Positions 36,375-48,300 of a DNA stretch of 64,000 nucleotides are shown in pieces (positions within the stretch are counted from its first letter, which is position 1; every line of letters begins with the position of its first letter). Where the stretch lies: contig NC_135556.1 of the NCBI RefSeq assembly GCF_964340395.1, forward strand, positions 22,955,723 to 23,019,722, given 5' to 3'. Source of the DNA: Glandiceps talaboti (lineage: Eukaryota > Hemichordata > Enteropneusta > Spengelidae). The notes under the pieces are model-generated. The model saw only the letters and a list, made by a program, of their open reading frames with translations. It was not told the DNA's origin and made no database searches. The translations under genes and the position numbers were made by a program.

Positions 36375-39300
36375 CCAACAACAAAAGAAAGATTCATACA
36401 AACAAATCTATGCATGTTATGATGATGCGAATTTTGGGATGGAAAATTTCAGCAAGACATGTCGACATGAATGGAAGATTGACAATGAATGAGGAACTTG
36501 GCTTTATGGATAAAACCACACAGGAAATGACACAAGATATTTATTAAACTTTCACAATCTAAAAGTTAAACAGTGAGCACTGGTTATGTCTTTGTAGCTG
36601 AAATTTCTGCTCTGCTTTAAGTGAGGGTGATATTATTTCTTTCTTTTTTTTTAAACAAAAAAAAATGATTTATTGATTTGTACAAAATCAGATTAGCAGG
36701 GAATACACCAGGCAAAGGCTGACATGAATCATATTTCTTGGTTATGACACCTATCAGTGAACTGTACAAAACAGTTGATGGAAATTAATATTTGACATGT
36801 AATTGGAGAATTCAATTTCCTGTGGTGTGTGACCAAACCCTTGGCAGTATTACACAAAAGTTATGACTTCTTTCAATTGTACTGTGTGCCAATTACAATA
36901 CAGAGTGGATATCAGTTTGAGATATAGCTGGCTATGGGTCAAATGAAATCACTCATTTGAGAACTTATCAGACCATTGCAAAGTTGGGTGCCGTACAAAC
37001 ATTGTTTATAAAAGATTAAGTCCCAGGGTATAAATGACTAGATCAAAAAAATTCATATTTAACAATGTTATTGTTACGTTACGTACACAACTATTCATAA
37101 GTTACATATATTTGTAATCAGTATTTTCTGGTAATTGTATTTTTAAAACAGCCATGGTCACAAGAGTTAATTTTAGTCATACATTAACTAAATTCACATC
37201 AGCATGTGTTTGTTTACCTTGCATTAAATGATATTTACTCCTCAAATATACATAAAATAAAGTTGTTTTTAACTCTGTCTTTGGACAATGTACTCTTTTT
37301 CAACTCAATGCCTATAGCACTTTTACGTAATCACTCTTAACAATGTATAATTAGGAGTAACAATAGCAGGATGAAGACAGCCCTATATTTCATTTCCAGT
37401 CTTTTGTCTTTACAAATGCAAATTTTCTGTTAATTGGAAACTCTAAATGGAGCTTGTTTTCCAACATAAAACAAAGGAATTCTAATCTCAGAATGTTCTG
37501 TAATTACTTGAGTTGTTGTCAGTTAATATGAAGGGACCCTTAACAGGGTATTCAGTAGTTACTTCTGACAAGTGTGTGTGTGTGTATGTTTTGACAGCGT
37601 AGGTTGATAGACTGACAAACATAACAGAAACTGGTGCTTGTAAGAACTAGCCTTGCATACACCTATAATTATTTCAATATTTCTCTTTGTTAAAAATGAA
37701 ATATTACCCCAAAAGTTTGTCATAATGTAGTAATATTATCAAATAGTGATATTATCAAGGTGACGTCAAAGTAATTTAGTTTGCTGTGTAATTATAAATA
37801 CTGTGACCTTTCTAATACAAACATATGACACCTCCCCTTTTCACTGATCACAGCAATTTTATGAAACTGTGAAAATTAAAACTCTTACCTCAGGTTGAAA
37901 ATGCTGGAGAAATCCTTCAGGAAGACAACAAATGCTGTATCCTATTTAGTTAGAAGAACTGTGACCAGAGGCTAGTTTCTATCATGTACATATATTGTTG
38001 ACTAAAGTTCCTCGCTCACTAGCTAAGACTATATTAAAACACACGGGCTGATGACAGATAGGAATGGAATTAACATCCTGATGATGTCACCATCCACTAC
38101 CCAATCAAACATGACACACTGACCATGTGATAAATGATTCAAATCAGGTGACTCAATGCCTAAGCCAATCAGAATGGATTTAGTAACCCTGGCCACCTCT
38201 TAATCATTAAAATATTATGTTTTGAAAGTAAACTGAACTAGTGCCTATTTATAGTGTGTAAACAGCAGTTGAAATCAACTTGTTTATTTTGTTTATGTGT
38301 CCTACAGTTTGATTTTCTTTATGATGTTGTTTGTGAAGCTGATATTCTTTTGATGTGAATGAGATATGGTAATGCTATCTACAGCTATAAAGCAATGGAG
38401 ACATCAAGGCCAAACAATAAATTCAATCAAATTGTGTTGTCTCAGACTAATAAAGCACCATTTAATGACTAAATGTTATGTTCAGTGTTTAATATACACT
38501 ATTCCACTGAGTTTAAGGTCATGTGTGTTTGTATGTTCTTGACATTGTCAACTTGAAGTTCAATTAGATGGTCTTAAAATTAAATGGAAGCAACTATGGG
38601 CCTCTAGAGATGTGAATAAACATATGGATAACTGAGATTCCAACTGATTTAGTCGTCTGGAAGTGATTGGAGTAGAATGAATCTCGGTTCAGTAACTAGT
38701 TCATCGATTTCAATTGCAGCTGTTATATTTCCTATGTGATGATCTTTACTGTATCTAATTTTTGTAAGACTGGTATTCAGGGATTTTTTCCTGATGTCAA
38801 TTAACTGGGTGTAATCTAATGCTTCCATCATACACATGAGATTTAGAAGACTTAACAAGATATCAAACAGAGTCCTTTACACTGTCTACTCATATTCCTC
38901 TGCATCCACAGTCTATAAGATTTTGGATGTATATCTTGAGATTTAATATCAAAACGTCAGTTCTTTCTACTGTCTATCGATATTTCTCTGTATCTCTAAG
39001 TATAAGATTTTGATGTACGTCTTGAGGCCAACAGAGCAACAAATTACAAGTTAAAGTGAAATAAATAAATTCTGATATATGATCATGTTTTGATCTTTGT
39101 AGGTATTTTTGTCTATCCCTGTCTATGGGGTGTTAAAGAGAGGGCAGTGAAGTCATTGCCTCTGAACTGAAAACTTAAATCATTATGAAAATGACATCCA
39201 CATGAAAAAGATTTACTGTAAGTTTGCCGGTAGTGCTAAATCCCTTGGTTGACTTACATGTAGGAGGCCACCACAAGTGGAAGTGGCAGGAAAAGTGACT

Positions 39301-42300
39301 TCCGATGCAGCGGAACATTCCAGATACAAGCAAAGGGAAAAAGAGTGAAATTCCATTGACTCACTACAGTGTGGCAACCAAGGGGATATAGGTTGGACAT
39401 ACATGGTCATAGGCAAGGTTTTTTGGTGTGTCTTGCTTACAATCTGGGAGTTATTTATTTGACTGTTGTGTGTGTGGTATAGCTAATCAACTAGTTGGTG
39501 GTAGATACACAGATAGTTTATAACACGTGTTACAGTCATCAGTAGAATACCTTTAGTGGCACTAAAATCTGATTGCACATCTTGGACTGTCTACACTATT
39601 TTATATCAAAGCCCCGAATATTAATAACAATTTTTAAATCAATGAAATAAACAAGTTAAAATTTACCTTTGTGCAGAGTTTGAGAGACTGTTTATTTTAC
39701 AACTGTAAGTCAAAATTATTCATTTCCTTCTGACAATTCATTGGATAATTTAATATACATATCTATATTCAACAAATTTCTTCATGTTTCAGAGACATTT
39801 TTATTGACATAACATAAAGTTCACTAAATGAATTTTCAACATTATTCCCTTGTTCTCTTAGGGTAAATGCTTTCAAATAAATGGTAGGTGTATGAAGTTA
39901 TTTAAACTATGAAAGCCCATCTGATCAAACAATTTTAATTCTAATTTTAATTTATTTTAATTTATTTTAATTTTAATTTTGTTGTGTGGATGGATGCGTT
40001 TTTTAACTTCAGTATGATTGTAATGCTGTATGAATACAACCTTAGATTTCAAATGTTGTGGGATCTACGCTGCCTGAGACTTACCATATATGATTTAAAT
40101 TTTTTCCAAATTTTGTACATTATAACTTAAGTGCAATTGATTTTTAAAAAAATACATTAGATACTACGGTAAATACAGTTGACATGTATTATATTAAGAA
40201 AACCAAACTGTCACCTCACTACCTCATGAGTTTTGATATAAATATTTTCATGTTGACACATCTTGTTTGCATTCATTTTACTGGCTGATTATCATGATTA
40301 CATACACAACATTCTTAGCTGGTTAGGTCAGTTTCTCTGTAAGCTCACCTTTTGAAAACAAAGGATTACTTATCACTTAAAGGTCGGAAATAAAGGTAGA
40401 AATTCTACTCTTACTAAAAATCAGTTGTCCATTGTACTCCACAGGAGATTGTTACAACAGGAAGTTCTGTGGTAAAAGATACCATTGACTAATTTCATCG
40501 TACTGGAAAGTCAGCCTTGATGGGAAAAAGATATTCTAGACTGATAGGAACATATCTATGTTGTTTATTTGCGTTCATGGTTATGCATAAAAAAAGTGTG
40601 GTTTGCCAAGTTTAGATAGCATAGTTTTGACACATGTAGGGATAGACTAAACACAACATGCTAGTGTTGGACAGACACACAGAAAAACAGCTACAGTAAT
40701 CATACCTACATAAACCAGACACTTTGTTGAGGTTACCACATATCAGAAGACTACACATACACATACACAGCCACACATCAACAAAAGGCCTTGAGAATAC
40801 TTACCAGGATGTATCTATTTCCTCTGGTGATTTGGGTAGTGGTGGTGGTTGTGTGTCTTCAAGTGTTTGTGATGGTGGAAACTTGAAGATTTTAGGATCA
40901 GCGTGTCTGTTGTATGCTTTGATACTCTCCTGTCTAGTTAGCTGTGCTTCTCTTGTCTCTTCACGTTCATCGTCATCAGAATTACTTTCAGAGTTGACCA
41001 GCGTTACTAGCACTGCTCCATGTTGGACCTACAACACATAGAATGCACACAGTACAGTTGTTGAAAACCTTTAAGTTTATTTGTTCATAGCATAGGGATT
41101 AGGCTAATACATTGATTACACATACAAACATATGTTTGGTAATGTAATCCAATGACAATGCAGAATGAAAATATTTCTTTTATCTTGGAGGAAACAGGAA
41201 ATTAACGAACCGTTCACAGTTTTTCCTTTTATTTTTTGTGAAACAATAGCTGATTATTTTCTATCGCTAACAAGCCATGCATGCATGTGAAAAGAAGCAC
41301 ACCAGTTGTTGGAAACAGAGATGAAATATTTATTATTTGACCTCAACCTTAGATCAGACACAAGACAATATAATATATTTTGACACACATTCTCTATAGA
41401 ATCACTGTACTTATTTCTCAAATTTGTTAAATCAGTCAAAAAAAGAAGAAGTTGATTTTCTTTTTTATGGTATATTCACAACATGACAAAACAAACGTAT
41501 AAATTTTGAAATGTTTTCATGGTTGCCAAGGACACTAGCTTTGTAATATACACCACCTGTGTGTATTTAGAGATGTTTGTTAGGATACACAAGGTAGACA
41601 TCACAAAATGGACTATGGAATGAGAGAGAAGGATCACTTTCAATTCAGTCAAAAGGGTCCTTTCCTCATTCCATGGCACAGTTGGGAATAATGTGTTTGG
41701 ATAGTACTGGGAGGGAGTATGGAAGAGGTTCAACATCCATATGATGTAGTTATGATATGGGTAGACAACTAAAACTATTTGTGTTACTGTTAGTCTAACA
41801 CTCAGTTCTAACACACATGATGAGTGTAAGGTTCACATGGTTAACTTAAGTCTGGATATGCCAATGTTATCTTAAAGATTCAATGAAGAACAGCACTAGA
41901 TTGGTTAAGGTAACCTAGACAATTGTCATCTTTCTATATCTAGCTCACAAGACAGTTGTTTTGGATAGCTGGAGATATTAAGACTGACACATGGCTATGA
42001 CACCATGACTATGTTAGTCATTCTGACAAAAATATTGAAAAAAGGGTTATTTTACCTTGTAAAATTATCATGTAAGCACTGTGAATTTCTAAGTTTAGTA
42101 TCACTTTTGATGGGTTATATTATGGAGTATTTAAAGTGGCTATGATTGTTATGCCTGGTTATAACATGTTGTGACTGGTTACAATTTGCTATACCGGGTT
42201 ACAACTTGTTGTGACTAGTTACAGTGTGTTACAACAAGTTACAATTTGTTATACCAGGTTATACCGGGTTACAACTTGTTGTGACTAGTTACAGTGTGTT

Positions 42301-45300
42301 ACAACTAGTTACAATTTGTTATACCAGGGTACACCTGGTTACAACTTGTTGTGACTAGTTACAGTGTGTTGTGACTGGTTACAATTTGTTAATACGGTTA
42401 GAACTTGTGACTAGTTACAGTGTGTTGTGACTGGTTACAATTTGTTAATACGGTTAGAACTTATTGTGACTAGTTACAGTGTGTTATGACTAGTTACAAT
42501 TTGTTATACCAGTTACAACTTGATGTGACTAGTTACAATTTGTAATCAATGATAAAAACTTGTTATGATAGACTAAGTTACAACTTGTTATGACTAGTTA
42601 TGATTTGTTATCAATGGTATTGGTAGACAGATTGGTGGTTACAACACAGGGAGGTATGAATGCTAGTGAAACATCATGGTGTATGTGATTGTTGGAAGTA
42701 AATGGAAGGAAAGGATGGATAGGAATGAATGATGACAATTAACCTTAGTGGGAGTGGTGCTGACTTGGATGGGTGGTGGTACGGTCTGTGCAAAGGCAGC
42801 TTTCTGGTAAGTCTGACTTGACTTCCGTGGTGGTGTGAAGTGATCCACATTGGCTGACCAATTACTTACTGAGCTAGTAGCGTCGTTGGTATTCTGATCT
42901 GCATTCCTGAAGGACATTGGAAGAGTTGCTGCTTTCTCCTTATTGCCAGATAAGGGTTGGTTCGGAGTGGAGGTGCTTGCCTGACGCATTGCTGATGGTT
43001 CTGTTTTCTGAAACTGTGGTGAAATTGCCCTGTCCTTGAAGCTGTTGTTGGAATACAGTTTCAAAATGGCTTGTGTGCTTGACACTTTTACTGGTGGACC
43101 TCTGCCAGTTCTCCCAGCTGCTGGTAGTGATGCTGTTTTGTCGACATAACTACTGGTATTTGCTGGAAGCTTGGCACTTTGACTATCAGATTGCAACCTA
43201 TGGTGTCTTCTCTGGGCCTTTCCTAGGATAGATTCCTGTGATTGATGTGGAGATTTGTGTTTGCTACCTGCCAGTGATGATGTTGGTGAACCTCCACTGC
43301 TCGGTCTATCTCTGTGTGATGACGCTGATGACATAGAGTCTCTTTGTGAAGCAAAACTTCCATATGATGTCTGGTTTTTGATATCATTCTGTGAGTAGTT
43401 ATTTGGTGGCAAGGAATTTGGACGAACAACTTCTGACCGTGTTCTTGGCAATGACTGACCACTGGTATCACTATCACGTCTAAACGATGAAGTGCTATAA
43501 CTTCTCTTAGGTGGTTCAGACCTCATAATGGCTACTTCTACTTTACTTCTGTCGACGTAACCCGTCTGTTTAGTTGAACTTGCCAAAGATGATAAACTTT
43601 CAGCTGTTTCAAGTCTCGGATGGGCACTAAGAGGTCCAGGACCATGAGCATAACAGCCTGTTTTGCTACTGTAAAATGACAGCAAAGCTTCCCTCATTTT
43701 TCTTTTCTCTTCTGGATCTGATGGTTGCCTCTTTTTATTTCGACTTGTCGGATCTGAACGTTTGCGCCACTGCTCCGATGCTGAAGTTTTGTGGTATTTT
43801 TCAGAATCGGATTTTGAATGTCTATGATCTGCAATGCGTTCCATTTTTGGATCAGACTTTTTGTGCTCCTTTTTGGCATCAGAGTGTTGCCGTTCTTTCT
43901 TTGGATCTGAAATATTTTGTTTACTTCCATACTCTTCTCTGTATGGATCAGATGTACGATACTGCCTGTCATGGTTTGCTAATTTTGGTCTCTGTGCATC
44001 TTCATTCCTTCTAACACCTTCTATCCCAACTGACCTCTGGAACATTTTTTCTGGATCTGACAAGGTTTTGGGATCAGATTCTCTTCTTTTTGGATCTGAT
44101 ATTCGTCTAGGGTCTGAAGTTCTCCTTGGATCTGATGACCTTCGAGGATCTGATGTTCTCCTTTTTGGGTCTGAACTTTGTCGTCTTGAGTTCCTTCTGT
44201 TTCCATGAGACCATTCTTCATCAATGTCACTGAGTGGTTTCTCCATTCCTCCTTGGTAGGTTCTGCTAGGTGAGGTTGGATCATAAGCATATGACATTGA
44301 CCTTGAATGTCGAGAGTCATCACCTTTGACATGGTCGTACCATTTGTTCACTTCTGCAGAGGGTGATCGTACAAACATACTGGCACTCTTGCTGTGTTCC
44401 TCATCAAACTGCTTGTATGTAGCCTCTGTGTGTGGAGGAGATGTATCCTTGCTTGAGCCTTGGGAAACATTATGAGGAATGACATCAGGTGCTGGTAATC
44501 TCTCATCCTGTGAGGGACTCAAGTTACTGAAGAAGGCCTCCCTCTTTGCCTTGTGCACTGTAGGCAGCTCAGGCTCTTTTGATTCTTTCAGGAACTCTTC
44601 TTTGTTTTTCACTTTTGATGACAGATTTTTGATGCTGGCGTAACCTGCCTGCTCTTTCTGAAGATTTGAAAGAATGGAGGTGTTTGTACCAGTGGGTGAT
44701 GCTGGACTCTTAAGATTTTGTCTACTCAGTGAATCATCTTTGCTCCTTTCTTTTTCTTTCTTCTTCTGTAATGCAATGGGTTCACCATGTTTGTACTTAT
44801 CACTGAATTGTGTCTGGCTGTCTCTCAGGGTCGGTGACATAACAACTGGATATTTAGATTCAACTTTGCCCTGTTCTTGAACAGATGCGTCATATTGCTG
44901 ATATTGGAATTCTCGTCTGAACGGATTATCTTCTTCAATTTCAAAAATAGAAGGTTTACTGGTACTAAGTTTTGGCGTATGCTGCTCCTTTAACTTTGTA
45001 AATGTAGACTGTTTTTGTGCATCAGCAAGTTTAGGATATGATGTCTTCTTAGACAATTCTTCTTTACTATCATTGCTAAGATCAGTTTCTGACAGTCCTA
45101 TGTCTTTAGCACTTCCCTGCACATTCAGGGTATTCTCAAACCTTTTGACTGTTTCTTCAGTAGGACTGATAGCATGTCTTTTGGAGACACCTGTGCCCAT
45201 ACCTGGGGTGATCTGGTAGTCGCCTGGACTTTTCCACCATCTTTTAAGCGATGAAGCTTTTTCATCATCTAGATGGGTTATATCTTGTCTCCAAACATCA

Positions 45301-48300
45301 ACCCCAGCTTCACCTTTGCCATCAGGATGGCGTGGACGTCCTTGTTTGTGATCCTCTTTGTATCCATTGACAAGTTCTTGCTCTCTTCCTGATACTATAG
45401 GTTCTTGCATGTTTGGACTATTGGTTACTATATTTTCTAAGTTTCTTGGTCGGTCTCTGCTTGAGCGACGAGTGTAACTATGTTCAGCCTTGGGCTGCAA
45501 TGGTACACTTGTTGTCTTCTCTGGTTCAACACTTTGTGGTCTGACCATAACTTCCTGGTTTAGAGTCCCTTTCAGAGACTGTGAATGGCTCTCATAACCT
45601 TGTTCAACGAGGTTCCTCTCTAACAATGACTCATACTTCTTGATCATATCTTCAGCACTCCCTGCACTCTTCATTGTGCTATTCAGCGATGATGGTGATT
45701 GGAACCTTTCAGGTGAAAACTTGTCAGGTGAAGTGTCCCTACTTCCTACTGGAGTTGGTCTGTTTGCGTTTACCATTTCTGGGTTCAATTCTTGTCTTTC
45801 TAAGGGGACATCTCTTGTCGGAGGTGAAGGCACATTGTATTTCTGTGTGTAATCGTAAGGCTTTGTGAATTTCGGTTCAACTTCCATGGGTTTCTCTAAC
45901 ACCTCTGCTTTCAAAGGTTCGTCCATTTCTACAAGGTACACTGTGGCTGTGTGTACCTCAAACTTGGATGAAGGTGGGTACTTGTAATGTTTGCCATCTA
46001 TAAAATAGCCACCTGACTCAGACTGATACACTGGATGGTATGCAGTTTTCCCCGTTTGTGGCTCTTTCTCTAAATGCACCTGACTTGCAAAAGTCTGAGT
46101 GTGTGGCTGCTTTGCTGAATCTGGCAGTGTTCTGACTTGCCCCTTGTATCCTTGAAAAGGCTGCAAGTCTGTATTAACATGTTCTGCAGACTTTGATGGG
46201 GTTACTTGTGGATAAGTACTTGGGGTCCACGTGTGTGCATGTACATGTGTAGGGTGAACATCCCTCTCTGATATAAAAGTCTTACTACCCTCAGCTGACA
46301 CGGGCCATGACGGCGATTTATCATGTGAATGTAATCGGATTTTCATACTTGAATCCCTCTGTGGTGGGATTGGAGGAGACATTTCTCTTCGTGTTGGTGA
46401 AATGGGCGGTGGTGGTGATTTATATTCTTGCTTTTCTGGTGGCGAGTACTGCTCATATGTGAATTGTGGTTCTTGAATTTTTGACTGTGATGATGTTGGT
46501 GAAATCATGTATGTGAGTGAGCTCCTTTTAATAGTTTCATGTGGCCCACTGTTCCTTCTAATAATATCCTGTGACTGTCCAAAATTAGTAGTTGGAGGAG
46601 ATTTGACATCGGAAACACTTGGTGACTGTTTTTGTGAATCAATATTCACTTCAACTCTGTATTGTTTTTGCACTGGCTGAACCTCAGCCGTCAGTGGTTG
46701 TGCATGCACAAGTTGCACGGGAATGGCTTTCATTTCTCTGTTGCGGTCCACTCTGTGGACAAAGCTGTCCTCTTTTTTGGTCCAATCGTGGTCCCTAAAG
46801 GTTTGTGGTTTCACATGATAATCCTTTTTCCACTTCTGTTCCCTGTTGGGTTCATGAAAGTCATTTCTGTTATTTTTTTCAAAGTCTCTACTGTGTATCT
46901 GTCCATAGTACTCTGGTTTTCTTTCTTGCTCAAAGGCAGAATGTGTAATCCTAAAGTCATTATCTCTCGGTGTATACTGGTAAGTGTTAGTTGTAGCTTT
47001 CTGAGTCATGTCATCGTAAGCATGAGTTCTTAGTTTCACAAATCCACGTTGAGAAGAGGATGGTTGTTGTTGTTGCTGTTGTTGTTGTTGTTGTCCCCTG
47101 AAGCTAATCAAGCTAGTTACAGACTGGGCTGGGGTTATATCTCTGTCTTGCCAATGTGTCCTGCTGCTGTGGTTCTCAGGCGGTTGATACCTCCTTCTAT
47201 ACTCTTCTTCATGATTCTGGTTTCTTGCTGCCTCCTGGTTCTGTTTGTGACCCTCGTGACTGTGATGCCAAGACTTTGGTCTGTATGGCTCTTGTGGTCT
47301 ACAAAATGAAACAAAGATTTATATTAATAATTACTCTTTATTTCTATCTACAGGAACAACTAACTCAGTTTGGACTCTTTTCAACTATAAAACCATTATT
47401 TCTTGATATCATCTTTGCACTGCCAAAAAACAACAGCATTTCAAATGGTTTTACTTTTATTTAACAAACAAACAAACAAACATATATACAGTGTGATAAT
47501 ACTAAATTGTGTTCATAACATTTAGTTTTCAATGAAATTGGAAGTCACAGTTATCTTGCTTGAAATTTGATTTTCACTAACTTGTCTTGGTGAAATTATC
47601 TGTACCCCCCTTCTGCTACCCCCTAGAACTATATGATGTACACTTACTAATCATTCTTTTCAGCCTCATTTTATCTCCAATAGCACCCACTCTAACCCCC
47701 TCGCCCCTCCCCCAGCTGTTCCCCTACAACTGTGGATTGATATTCCCACCCTTAGCTCCCCCCCCCCCCCCATAACTGTGAGTTGATGCATATATTTACT
47801 GGTCATTTCTTTTCAGCCTCATTTTAACTCCACTAGCACCCACTCTAACCCCCTCCCCCCAGCTGTTCCCCTACAACTGTGGATTGATATTCCTTCCCTC
47901 CCTTAGCTCCCCCCCCTAACTGTGAGTTGATGTATATACTTACTGGTCATTTCTCTTCAGCCTCATTTTAACTCCACTAGCACCAAAACCACCAACTCTA
48001 CCCCCTACAATTGTGGGTTGTTGGGATGATAACATAGCACGGTTCTCCTGCTCTTTTTCCCGAAGTTCTTGTACTCTCCTTAAGAACTCTGAAGACTTGG
48101 GACTGGTTTCAATATCTGTTGATCCCCTGTACACAGAAGACAAACAATTGTTAGAAAATCTTGAACTTAATATAACAACATGGATTGTGAATGCTGAATC
48201 AGTAGAACACTATACTGACTGATCCCCTGTACACTGAAAGGAGAGAATTGTTAGAATAGGTAGAACTTAACAAACACAAAATATAGATGTTGACAGTTGA

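Larger units (their letters stand above)
32940..40804. other. Shroom intron 4
   Basis: A 7.9-kb intron. It holds a tetranucleotide TACA/GACA array (35804-35945), a CAA array (36330-36383), two CRE palindromes (33764-33771 and 37761-37768) and a possible internal promoter and 5' exon near 37889-38170. No in-frame coding exon was found. Confidence 0.8.

Noticed and set aside
37850-37915. Coding cassette exon ending at the 37889 donor
   Set aside because: The frame that fits exon 5 meets a TAG directly upstream, and the available acceptors would shift the frame or introduce a stop. Kept only as a possible noncoding first exon.
43676-44208. Plus-strand open frames of 112 and 124 codons
   Set aside because: Antisense shadows of the Ser-Asp-Pro coding repeat in Shroom exon 3.
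47790-47880. The middle duplicated copy as a separate alternative exon
   Set aside because: Its upstream flank in the transcript is G-rich with no pyrimidine tract, so an acceptor is unlikely. Only alternative donor use remains plausible.
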